The notes under the pieces are model-generated. The model saw only the letters and a program-made list of their open reading frames with translations. It made no database searches and was not told where the DNA came from. A stretch of 64,000 bases of DNA from Malania oleifera (taxonomy: Eukaryota > Streptophyta > Magnoliopsida > Santalales > Ximeniaceae): contig NC_080428.1 in NCBI RefSeq assembly GCF_029873635.1, positions 70,019,101 through 70,083,100 on the forward strand, read 5' to 3'. The position numbers and the translations under genes were made by a program. Of this stretch, positions 46,601-56,945 are shown piece by piece. Position 1 is the stretch's first letter, and each line of letters opens with the position of its first letter.

Positions 46601-49411
46601 AATTGGATTGCTTTCCACCATCTCTCCTTAGATTAGTACGACACTCTGACTTGTAATGGCCAAACTAACACATGTACCATTCAACTCTTGATTTGTCTAC
46701 TGACTTTGACTTGGAAGGCGTTGAATGATTGTTGTTGTTGTTGTCAAGCCATTTTCCTCTCCCTTGAGAATCAGTGTCACGCCCTGAACCCGCAGATGGG
46801 TCCCAGGTGTGAATATAGTAACCTAACCTGTCTTTGTATCAATTCAAACATACATGATACAATACAATAAGAGAGTCCGGCCCTGTGGGGTACAAAGATG
46901 CCCTATACACATACACATATACATCCATACTCATCTGTTACGCAGCGGAAAATGCTTCATCTATCCATATAACATACCATACCAAAGTCTGTACAAAGCT
47001 AGGATACACGAACCCATATAATACTAAGGTATACAATCCCATAAATACTATACATACTCCGGGTGTCTATAAAAACCATCACAACAACCCGGTTACAAAA
47101 TCTCGTACCTAATCAGGTACTAACAGTAGCTAATGACACCCCCGCTTCCGATTGCTAGGATGCTAAATATGGCTACCTGATGGACCTGAAAACATTGTAC
47201 GTACATTCAAGGTGAGACACCTTTTAGTAAGGAAGAAAGCAGGTTATATCAGTGTGTGGCATACCAGTGTTATTTTACTCAAAACATAGCACTATACAAT
47301 ACGATACAGTTCAAAAACATTTCCATACAGTTCCAGTATTTTCAAGAATGCATTCTAGTACAGACGATACCCCAAACATATGGTCAGTGTCATCACACTA
47401 ATACGCAACTATGCTATGAAACCTAAAGCTTCATAGCGATTACATTGCCAATACGATATAGCTTACACAAGTACGCAACTACTCCATGAATTTGAAGCCT
47501 CAACTACAATTACATTCCCAATATGCAACTACTCCGTGAAACCTGAAACTTCACAGTGATTACATTGCCAATACAGTGTAGCTCACACCCCTCGGTGACT
47601 AGTTGAGATATGTAGTGATATTTCATACCCTCGGATATAGAGTCGGACACTCTCGCCCATAGTTTTCACACTGGTACATGGCGCAGCGTACGGTAATTAG
47701 CCGCCACATAGTTGTTTTACAAAATATCCGGAACAATTACATAGAACCATACATACCACACTTATTTGGTTTACGACAAATCATATCGTTTTCCAATTCC
47801 ATTATACAATTTATACAAATATGGATAATAGTCATCTCAATAATACAATTTAAACAAAACAAACGGTTTTCCAAACAAAGCAGAGATGATAACTGAAATC
47901 CTCAAATTTTTTTTAAAACTGGAACCCAAAAATCCCGTATTTTACATAATAGATTTCCCCAAATAATTTACCAAAACATACATGCGATCGTAGTCTACAA
48001 GCTTACCGATCCCGATTTCGCAAAATAAACTGATATAAACTGAATCCCCTTACCTCAACCCGAATTTCAACTACAAACTCTACGGTCCCCAAAACTACGA
48101 ACCGAGACTCCAAAACCTACAAACCACAATACAATACATGCTTACAATTCGTACTACTACACATATTTCGAATCAGAAAAGAAAATCGAGCTTTACCTCG
48201 ATTTTGGCCCAAAACTCGAAATTACTCGAAACGAAATTCCGATCCGCTAGAAACGTAGAGAATACTTCCCTAATCCTTGCAGTAACGTCCGATTTATGAA
48301 TCAGGCGACAAACAGCAAAGAAATCAAGAGAGAGAGAGAGAGCTTCAAGTTTTAGAGAGAGAGGGAGAGAAAATCAAGCTAACTTAGCTTGGAAGCAACC
48401 CTTTTGGATATTTATAGCCCTTTGACTCGGGTGAATTTGTCAACGAATTGGCGTCCTCGTCGATGAGTCCGCCATTACCTTCGTCGACGAGCCGAGGTTC
48501 TAGATTTTTCCCAAAATCCCTCAGGATCTCCTCATCGACGAGACATTGAATTTCATCGCCGAGAACAGAAGGGACTTCGTCGACGAACTCTGGTTTCGTC
48601 GACAAAGCTTGCCCAAATTATCACTTTACCCTTCTTTCAAATATTAAATCCACATACCACGGTTCAGGTTCTTACAATCAGAATCTTTAGAATTTTTATT
48701 TGAGTGTCTGCCATCATTGCCACCACTGCCTCTGCCTCTTCCTCATCCATGACCCCCTCCTTTTGATGCCGAGGCTTGTAATGCTTGCTCCTCCTTGTCT
48801 TTCCGATTCATTTTCTGCTCATAAACCAACAAAAACCTCTGCAGTTCATCAATGGACATGTTGTTAGTGTCTTTAGATTCCTCAATCGAACAAACAACAT
48901 AATTGAATTTTGTTGTCATCAAATGAAGAATCTTCTCAATGATAGTGACATTTGTCATTTGGTCATCATGGATTCTCTTCTTATTTGCGATTGCCATCGT
49001 TCTGGAGAAGTAATCTATCACCGATTCTCCAGAATTCATGCGTAAAGTTTCGAAATCACCTCGAATTACTTGCAACTATGCCCTCTTTTCCTTTGTCATC
49101 CCATCATATTTCTTCTTCATAGAGTCCCATATCTACTTGAAAGTTTCTTTACAAAGAATGGTTTCCAGGATGGAACGATCAATTGCCTAGAGGAGATAAT
49201 TCTTTGCTTTGAGATCCTTCAACTTCTGCCCTGCATACTCCACCTTCTATGCATCTGTCAGCATGACACCTACTGTTGGTTCTGCTACTCTAGAAACAAC
49301 AGCTGTCCAATATTCTTTGGACCTCAAAAAAATTTCCATAAGCATGCTCCAATGGTCATAGGGACCATCAAAGCATGGAATGGATGGCTGCACAAAAGCT
49401 TCAGAAGCCAT
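43690..49411 (-). pseudogene. Ty1/copia gag-pol, minus strand, interrupted
   Basis: Minus-strand order from 49411: gag (starts MASEAFVQ; FDG and ESKDTNNMSIDELQ later), then an inserted LTR (46775-48676). Next come a zinc-knuckle remnant with a stop (YMC, stop, FGHYKSEC, about 46670), protease WYLDTGCSSHM (about 46525), the pre-integrase block LWHFHYGHLS, the integrase core (HSDICGP, TFIDDFSRK, DHGGEYNS, YTPQQNGVCERKNR; 46024-45476), reverse transcriptase with YVDDLIYIG (about 44600) and RNase H ending in GRSKHIDVKYHFLRDL (about 43860-43800). Integrase before RT defines Ty1/copia. Stops and frame changes are scattered. The 3' LTR expected at the left was not found. Confidence 0.9.
46775..48676 (-). 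mobile_element. Solo chromovirus LTR inserted in the copia element
   Basis: Complement of the chromovirus LTR: plus strand starts TGTCACGCCCTGAACC and ends GGTTCAGGTTCTTACA, 1902 bp, exact ATCAG duplications (46770-46774 and 48677-48681). Palindrome sites are present at about 48430-48610 and the TATA-like box at about 48405-48415. It has only one GCGGCTAATTACCGTACG unit (about 47690), against three in the other copies. Confidence 0.92.
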
Positions 49412-49432
49412 TGTGGAACTCTAACTTGGCTA

Positions 49433-49441
49433 TGATACCAT
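49433..49441 (-). other. Primer-binding site of the copia element
   Basis: Minus strand ATGGTATCA followed by TAGCC, the initiator-tRNA-type site, directly after the LTR end CATCA. It confirms minus orientation and the LTR border at 49442. Confidence 0.75.
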
Positions 49442-49492
49442 TGATGTAAAATAGAAGAAGAAAACGATAAATTTAAAAACAAAGGAAAAAAA

Positions 49493-51457
49493 TGTAGTGA
49501 CCCAAAGAATAATAGCATTTTAATAATAAGAGGGAGAGAAAATAGATACAGAACAGAAGGAGGTAGTAGACTTCGTCGACGAACACAGAGCATTCGTCAA
49601 CAACATTGCATTTTGGAGATCATATTAAATAATCAAAATTTTAGGAAATTGCCCAGCTTCGTCGACGAACACAGGGTCTCATCGACGAAGGTGTTCAGAA
49701 TTTCGTCGACGAATATAGGGCTTCATCGATGAATTTTATGAAAGACACGTCGACGAGGTGACGTGTCTCATCAACGAATCTGGCAGTATATAAGGAGGAA
49801 AACAGGGATATTTCTCATTTCTCTCGCCGTTCTCTCTCTCCTCTCTCTCCCACGACTCTCTTTCCCTTCTCTCTTCATTTCTGGCCCCACCAGTCGCCGG
49901 ATCGACGATCCAAAGCTACCACGACACTCCTGGAGGAGTTCTCTGCAAAACTGTCGGAGCGGATCGTTAGGAAAACGAAGTTGGATTTCATCCCAAATTC
50001 AGGGTAAGACATTTTAAGTAGTTTTTTTTTTTACTTTCTGACAGTTATAGGAAATGATATAAACGAAAAAATTCTGATATTTTGTTCTGACATGTGTTGG
50101 TTTCAGGGTGTTTTGTAGGAGGCCCTGTGGGTGTTAGGCTTGTATTCCCTAGGGGCTTTCCAGTAGTCAGGTAAGGGAAATATGTTATTTTAGGAAAATT
50201 CTAAATATTATACAGTGTATTTATTTACGAAAATTATGTATTAAAGTGTGGTGTGGCTTGTGAATATGTATGTAGTACGAGGATATGTTTTACGAATTGT
50301 AGTTTTATGATTTTTATGAATTTCAGTACCATGATTTTACGGACTTAAGTACTATGATTATGTGAACTTCAGTACCATGATTTTACGAATTTTAGTATCA
50401 TGATTATACGAATCTCAGTACCATGATTATACAAATTCTAGTATTACGAATATGCAGTTCCATGTTATGATTATTCAGATTTCAGTATGTTTTGCAGCAT
50501 CATGGTTATTATGATTAGTTCAGAATCATGGTAAATCAGATAAATATGTATAGAAAAATATTATATGATATCAGACCCTATTGGACTTGCAGATACAGAG
50601 CACGGTACCGTTGTTACAAATACTATGTTACTTTACAAGTGCAACCACCTATTTAGATATACGTGATAAAGTCGACCACCTAGGCACTTGAAGAGGTTAG
50701 GCTCCCCATCCAGATATGGGTTGAGGTGGGCAGGTCGATTGACAGAGTTCAATGATTTATTCTTGGTTGGCCAGCCAGGGTAAATCCAGCTTACGGGCCG
50801 CACAACCTCGTCATGAGGGGCATGTCATGACACAGATAGCCACAGGGAACAGTTTCAGTTACTATTACTTACGTATTGATTTACGGAAACGGAGATCTTA
50901 CTTATATACATTAGAAGTATTTTGAATTATAACCATAATACTGATATGTCAAGCAATAGGGAAAAGGGGTGGTGTACTTTATTATTTGTGCTATACTGTT
51001 GTACTTAGTTATTCATGTTTATATGAAACAGATTTCATGATATATATAGTAGCTCATTTGCCACACACTAGTAGTAGCATATTTCTTCTTACTGAGCATT
51101 GGTTCATTCCAGTGTTGAAATATTTTTCAGGTGATCCAAGTAGGCGAGCAGACTAGGCTCGCAAATAGAGGGACGTCTGTAGTGCCCTGTCAGAGAGTGA
51201 GTATCATTTTGGGAACGTTTTTGTAAACCCTAGCTAGCTGAGGGTATTTTTGGGAAACAAATACATGTACATATTTTGGAAACATGTAGTACTCTGATAT
51301 TATGTGGTATTGTATATAATGGTTATGGTTATATTTGTATGATTTCCGCTTTCGGCTGCTTAGGTTTATGAATGGGTTTTTCCTCAGTATGGTATCAGAG
51401 CATGTAGAATATTATAATATGAAAAAAAAAAATCAGTTAATTAAGCAGGTCGTTACA
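49493..51457 (+). mobile_element. Solo LTR, family S (copy S4)
   Basis: Starts TGTAGTGACCC, ends GCAGGTCGTTACA, 1965 bp, flanked by AAAAA on both sides (49488-49492 and 51458-51462), inserted in the copia LTR. It has the palindrome array (49572-49778), TATA-like GTATATAAGG near 49787, a CT-rich leader, a GGGTAAGAC donor-like site near 50003, and a minisatellite at about 50300-50480 with CAGTACCATGATTATACGAA-type units. The duplication is A-only, so on its own it is weak, but the ends are unambiguous. Confidence 0.88.
49572..49778 (+). promoter_or_regulatory. Phased palindrome array in LTR S4
   Basis: Sites start at 49572, 49593, 49658, 49678, 49702, 49722, 49746 and 49767. The last six form three pairs with a 44-bp period (20, 24, 20, 24, 21). 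TATA-like GTATATAAGG follows within 10 bp. Confidence 0.62.
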
Positions 51458-51639
51458 AAAAAAAGTTGGATTGAAAACTCTACTATTTCATTGATAAGAA
51501 AATGACCATTATACAGGCTAAAAACAAATTGTTACAAGCACAAAAATAGGCACCCCTAACATCATGCTAACTAACTCCTACAAACTAGGCAGAAAATAAA
51601 ATAAATTTGCTGCTATTAATTTATTCAACAGTTAACAAG

Positions 51640-53060
51640 TAAAAAGAATATTAGAAAATGAGGAATGTATGATAATTTAAATTCCACATATGATAATTTA
51701 AATTCAACATTTGAGCTATTAATCAATTTTGGTAGACAAGAATGGAATGAAACGAAATAAAATCGGCTTTTATGATTCTACATATTTACCATATAATTTT
51801 TCATTTCATTCTATTCTCATTCTTCCATTATAATTTATCAAATACTGGGTAAGAATTAACTAATTTTTCAAAAAAAATATTTTATTAACATTAATACGGT
51901 AGAACAACAATCTAAAATCCTTAATCCAACTAGCTAGTAACGTTTCGATAATCAACATCTTGGTGTTTTTAATGATGAAACTTTTTTATCTCTATTATGT
52001 TTGCTAAACTGTATGTTTATTTCTTTTGCCTAAATAAAGCACAATCAAAAGGGAGTCTATCATTAATTTAAAATTTCAAATTTAAACTAGTTTCACGTAA
52101 AAATGAATAAAATTTGTTGATGAATCTTTACTTTGTAGTAGAATTGAGAAAAGGAGATTGATATATATGTGAAAATGATATTAAATGTTTGGGCAGCCAT
52201 GTATAGGAAATCATAGACAATAACTCTTGTGACATTGCGAATTGCCTAATAACACATTCCCCCTCTCTCGGCCATAAGAACACTCTAAGAGTACATTATG
52301 CCCTCTAAAAATGGAGATAAAAGTTTTTATGTGAGAGAAATGTAAGATGTCTGCAATTATTATGATAATTAATTGTGATTCAATGCCACAAAGCAAACCG
52401 TGTGTATTTTATATTAAAGGAAGGGAAATATATTATAAAATATATATATATATATTTGATTACGATAACAAGACATAAAGGCATAAGGAGAAATTATTAG
52501 AACCGCGTTAGACACATTGTTAATTTTTTTATTTTTATTTTTTTTGCTTGGTTTTCAATTATGATTATAAGTGCAAGTAAAAAATTTTCAAAAATACTAA
52601 ATACACAAGAAAAGTCTAACAAAAATTAATTATTTAAAATGTGACGTGATTAATTAGAGAGCATAAAAATATTCATTATTGAAAAAGAATTAATCATATA
52701 ACATAAAACTAGAAGAGGATAAGAATTTTCCATTTTGAAGCATTAGTTGCTTGGATATTATTAAAAAGTTGCCGAGAAATTAAAAAAATTTAATATAATT
52801 TTGCATTATCAAAAAATTCAAGATAAATAATCAATCAACTAGAAAGAATAAAGTAGTTCTAATTTAAAAATACAAAATTCTAGAAATTCAAGGATCGAGG
52901 TCTAAAAATTTTGATAGCAGGCTATTCTATTTTAATATATTAATATTGATTAATGTATTACTTTAATGACATTTGTAAAAATACCACAAATTAAAATATT
53001 ACTAGAAGAAGAAAAATGTATTAATAAATATATGAATGTATTCTTTTTGAATATTTATCG
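51640..53060. repeat. Second direct repeat, copy 2 (partner 38120-39063)
   Basis: Partner of 38120-39063; the conserved last 190 bp runs from about 52863 to 53059. Longer than copy 1 because of several insertions. Together the copies flank the Tat, CACTA and copia remains. Confidence 0.72.
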
Positions 53061-53310
53061 TTCGTAGAACGGGCGTATAGGGAGTACTAATACCTTTCCT
53101 GTGCATAACTGAATTCCCGATTCCAACTTTGGTAAATGCAGACCACTGGTTTGTTAACCTAAGATTAGTTTAAAGACCAATCAACAAGCAGTAATTAAGT
53201 GAACTAACCGCACTTAACGGAAAATAATAGGTTAGTAGCAACTCCATTAAACCTTTAATCTTATTATCATTTTGGACTCTTTTTTCGGGACGTTGTAATA
53301 GCTACTATAA
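53061..53310 (+). repeat. LTR-end fragment of a Tat/Ogre-type element
   Basis: ACGGGCGTATAGGGAGTACT followed by AATACCTTTCCTGTGCATAA, then AGCAACTCCATTAAACC and TTTTTTCGGGACGTTGTAAT, resembles the 3' part of LTRs of Tat/Ogre-type gypsy elements, where GGGACGTCGCAACAG comes directly before TTGGCGACTC. Here the primer-binding site is decayed or absent. Identified from memory of such LTRs only. Confidence 0.4.
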
Positions 53311-54801
53311 TTCTCTTTATTATCTAATGAACAAATTATTCATAACATAATAATTAAAGTTATTTTTGAAATTATAATTTGGTAAATTGGTTAAACATTT
53401 AATAACCAATCAGGAAATGATAATTTTTTTCAAAAAAATTTCACATCATGAATTTTGGATTTTTGTTTTGATGACGGGAATTGAGTTTTTAGGCTTAACT
53501 TTGAATGTAGGCATAGAACATACCTAAAGGCGCATATAGTTGTGTAAGAGTTGAGAGTATGAGATTGACCTTAGCCAACTAGATCTATTCTCATTGGACT
53601 CATGCTTAATAAGCATGTGTATATGAAATTATCAATGAATTTGGAATTAGTTGTTAATGGATAGATGGATATGCATAAGATAAAGCTTGAAAACTAACTC
53701 ATTTAGAGGCGGATAAAATTTTTGCAGGTCATATTTGACTCATTTAATGTACCGATTGATTATGAATTAGTTTAAACTAGTCGAACTCGATTTGGATTAA
53801 TAAATTTTTATCTATTTTATCAAATCTACTTCTACATTAAGGGTAATATTTAAAGAATGAGCTTTAATTTAATGGTAAACGTGTTGTATGTAAACCTAAA
53901 TCTTAAAAGTTTAAATCATGAAAACAATATTATTACATAGTTAGAGAGTGACTATGATTACCATCAATAAATGATATGATCACAACAAAGGTTCTTTTTA
54001 ATTTATCTATACCATTTATAAAGTATGAATTTGAATTACTTAATCCCAAAATTTCTAAAAAAAATAAATTTTTTTTTTTTGTATAGAAAGAAGTATGAAT
54101 ATTTTAAACCAATTTGCTGACAAAGTAAATTAAATCAAAATTACATTAAATTCCATTTATTAAATCTATTTTGGTAAGTTAAGTGCTTGAACCTGAAAAA
54201 GAAAACTATGTTTGGCTGAAAAATAAATAAATAAACTAGTTGTGTATGTAAATATCATGTATAGAAGTATGAATATTGTTAATAATTTTATAGACAAAAA
54301 ATATTATTATGTTTTAAAAGTAAAATAGAATAATTTTTTAAAAACTAAAATTCAAGATAAATTGGATACATTTTCATTGAAAGCTCTATTTTAAATATGT
54401 GAAGTTCTGAATCTAAAAGAACGTTTTTGATTAATAAATAAAATAAATTTTATGAAGTGTGTAATAAATAAATTAATAGATAAAATAAACTATTTTCATA
54501 TTTTTTAATATGATTATGAAGTATCTAACATCATTTACATAAATAATAATATAATTTAAAAAAAAATAGTAATGAAATTATTAACCTAAAAATACTCCAA
54601 ATAATAAATTTTAAAAAAACATTAACTGAAGATTAAATAAACTAAAAATAATAATTATAAAGATTTTGTGTAGAAAATCATAGTTTAGAAATTGTCATAA
54701 TTTCTTAATATTTTCAATTAAAAGTTGTATATTAATATTTTTTTTTGCAAAAAAAAAAAAAAATGTATATGTAATTTTTTAGCCGAAATGAAAAGGCATC
54801 A
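53311..54801. other. AT-rich spacer without recognised gene
   Basis: Very AT-rich, no reading frame of interest and no repeat boundary found. Confidence 0.45.
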
Positions 54802-55081
54802 GACACATCTCCATTACCATCTACGATTCCCACCGACTCACAGAACGAACTTTCACCATCTATGATCTTTACTGACTCACGGAGTAAATTCTCACAATGC
54901 ACAGGTATTGTTGGTTCTGTGAGTGTATTTACCTGAAAAGGAGCATCAGAGGTTTAATTTCAGATAATTACACTCACGGAACCAGCAATACCTGTGCATT
55001 GTGAGAATTTACTCTGAGTTAGCGGAGATCATGTTCGCTCTGTGAGTCAGTAGGGATCGTAGATGGTAATTGAGATGTGTC
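54802..55081. repeat. Small foldback element (about 280 bp)
   Basis: The left arm (from GACACATCTCCATTACCATC) and right arm (to GGTAATTGAGATGTGTC) pair over about 120 bp each, including ACTCACAGA and TTCTCACAATGCACAGGTAT blocks, with a loop near 54940-54962. Two stretches inside the arms do not pair, so the stem is imperfect. Possibly a MITE or a hairpin-RNA source; no coding potential. Confidence 0.75.
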
Positions 55082-56133
55082 CCGGGGGTCGAGTTGGCCG
55101 AACGTCAAACTGATGCACGGAAGTTGTGTCTGCATTCCGAACTTTACCTGATCAACGAGACCTATGGGGAGGACGTTGATTCGTAAGTTTGGTGCCGTAC
55201 CAGGGGGTCCAAAAGGCTTGTTGATGGTTGGAGTTTCTGTGTAATAAAAAAAATTACTTTATCGTTGCGCCTAAACTTCCATTTTCTGGTTATGTCTAAT
55301 GCATGCCATATATTTACTATTATAATAAAATTAAAAAAATTATACTTTTACTTGCAAATGGGCATAACAACTTAAATTACGATTCAAAAAAAGTTGCTAG
55401 ATATTTGTGAACATAAAGAATAATATGTAGGGATAAGGAAAGTTAATGGTATTTAATTTGTTAGGAAGGGCAGTGGGGTAGGGAGTATATAACTACAAGA
55501 AAAAGAGGCATATGATTATTGTATTCAAAAAAGTCTTAAGAGAAAAATAACATGATTTTATGCTGATTAATTTTAATATTTATAATTAATTTATTTTTTA
55601 TTTAATTATTTTTAAGAAGCAAAAAGAAATTTAAAAAATGGAAAATAAAGCCTTTTGAGTCATATAATTAAAAGGGTATTTTCTATTTTAGATATACTAA
55701 TTATGAATCAACTTTTTAATAAATATTATTGCATAAGTATTAAGTCATATAAATAGAAATATTTTTAATAATTTAAGAAGACTATGATACCATTATGGCA
55801 ACAACAAAAATAACAACATGATTTTAATATTTTTTACGGTAATAAATTTTGGTATCTATAAAGTGAAATAGACCTTTTCCGATTTTAAGTTTATTAGTAT
55901 TCTAAATAAGGGCCATAATTTTTAATAATAAAATTAATTGGATAACTACAAAATGAGAAATTTAATGGTCTCTTTCCCATCCCACTGTATTTTTAAGTAA
56001 TCTCTATTTTAATAATAATAACTGTTAACGTAATAATAGCGTCACTTTTTAAAAAAAGCTATTTTGTAAAAAAAAAATATTAAAAATAGGGAAAAAAAAG
56101 AACAAAAAATAAAATATAACATAATAGGGATGC
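55082..56133. other. Spacer upstream of the kinase gene
   Basis: 55082-55250 is moderately GC-rich and unidentified (GATCAACGAGACCTATGGGG). The rest is AT-rich without a gene. Confidence 0.4.
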
Positions 56134-56945
56134 ATGGCACTGCCGGTCACTCTAGCTGACGCGCGCGCGTGCGTACGCCTGGGCTTGCAGAGGCACGTCA
56201 GGTCCCACGGCACTCCATGTATGGTGCCCGAACTGCCCTTTTGTATCCCACTGGGGTCTGCCCGGGTTGCCCATAGATGCCTTTTCCACCCTCCTGCACT
56301 GCTCCGATCGTCGCGAATTTAGTACGGTCAGCTTCCGTCGGGCAGCCAAGCCTGCCCGTGCTCGGGCAGTTCGCCGTGCTTTTTCTATCGTCTTCGATTC
56401 CATTAAAAGAAAGTGAGTGAACCGATAATACGAAGCAGATTTTTCGAATTATTTTTTTGTTTTTGTTTTCGTTGTTTTTGTTTATTATTTTGTTGTTTTT
56501 TTTAATGCTTTGAACTGGTCAGCTTCTGTGAAGTCCATTTCCTGGGATTTCTGTGTTCTCTGAGCAGACATTTTCTTGGGGCTCTACTGAGGGAGATTAA
56601 CATCGTCTCTGTTGGAGCCGTCGCTGTTCCTAGTCGCCGCGAGCTTGTTCATTTTCTGGCTTGGGAAGGCCTTATCATCCGATCCGCTTCTTGTGATCTG
56701 CTTCCCCGTTCTGTTTCCTCTACTGGGTATCTGTTGCTTCGCTCGATTTTGGGTCTTTTGAGGCGATGATTCTGAAAGAGTAGCATTATTTGGGAATATT
56801 CACTTTTTGGGGGCTCGCGTGAGGCAGATATTTAAAAGTGTATTGGCGAAGAAGAGGCCGTGTTTTGAATTTGGAATTGGTGGTGAGCGTTTGAGATTTT
56901 GACGGGATTGGATGATATCTGGTCTGGGTTTAGGGTTTCTGAAAG
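56134..56945 (+). promoter_or_regulatory. Promoter and 5' leader of the PBL34-like kinase
   Basis: AT-rich DNA (TATA-like AAAATATAACATAATA, about 56110-56126) changes abruptly to a GC-rich patch (56150-56400) that opens with a perfectly alternating purine/pyrimidine run (56159-56178) and contains repeated CTGCCCG/CGGGCAG words. A T-rich, CT-rich leader follows up to the start codon at 56946. The transcription start is not determined, and a leader intron cannot be excluded. The frame 56134-56322 has no recognised homology. Confidence 0.5.

Larger units (their letters stand above)
49442..51630 (-). repeat. 5' LTR of the copia element, split by LTR S4
   Basis: Minus-strand ends TGTTGAATAAATT (at 51630) and CTATTTTACATCA (at 49442). 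Pieces 49442-49492 and 51463-51630 total about 219 bp after removing S4, a short LTR for copia. The final piece includes TCAATGAAATAGTAGAG (minus strand), reminiscent of the LTR end of related elements. Confidence 0.75.
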
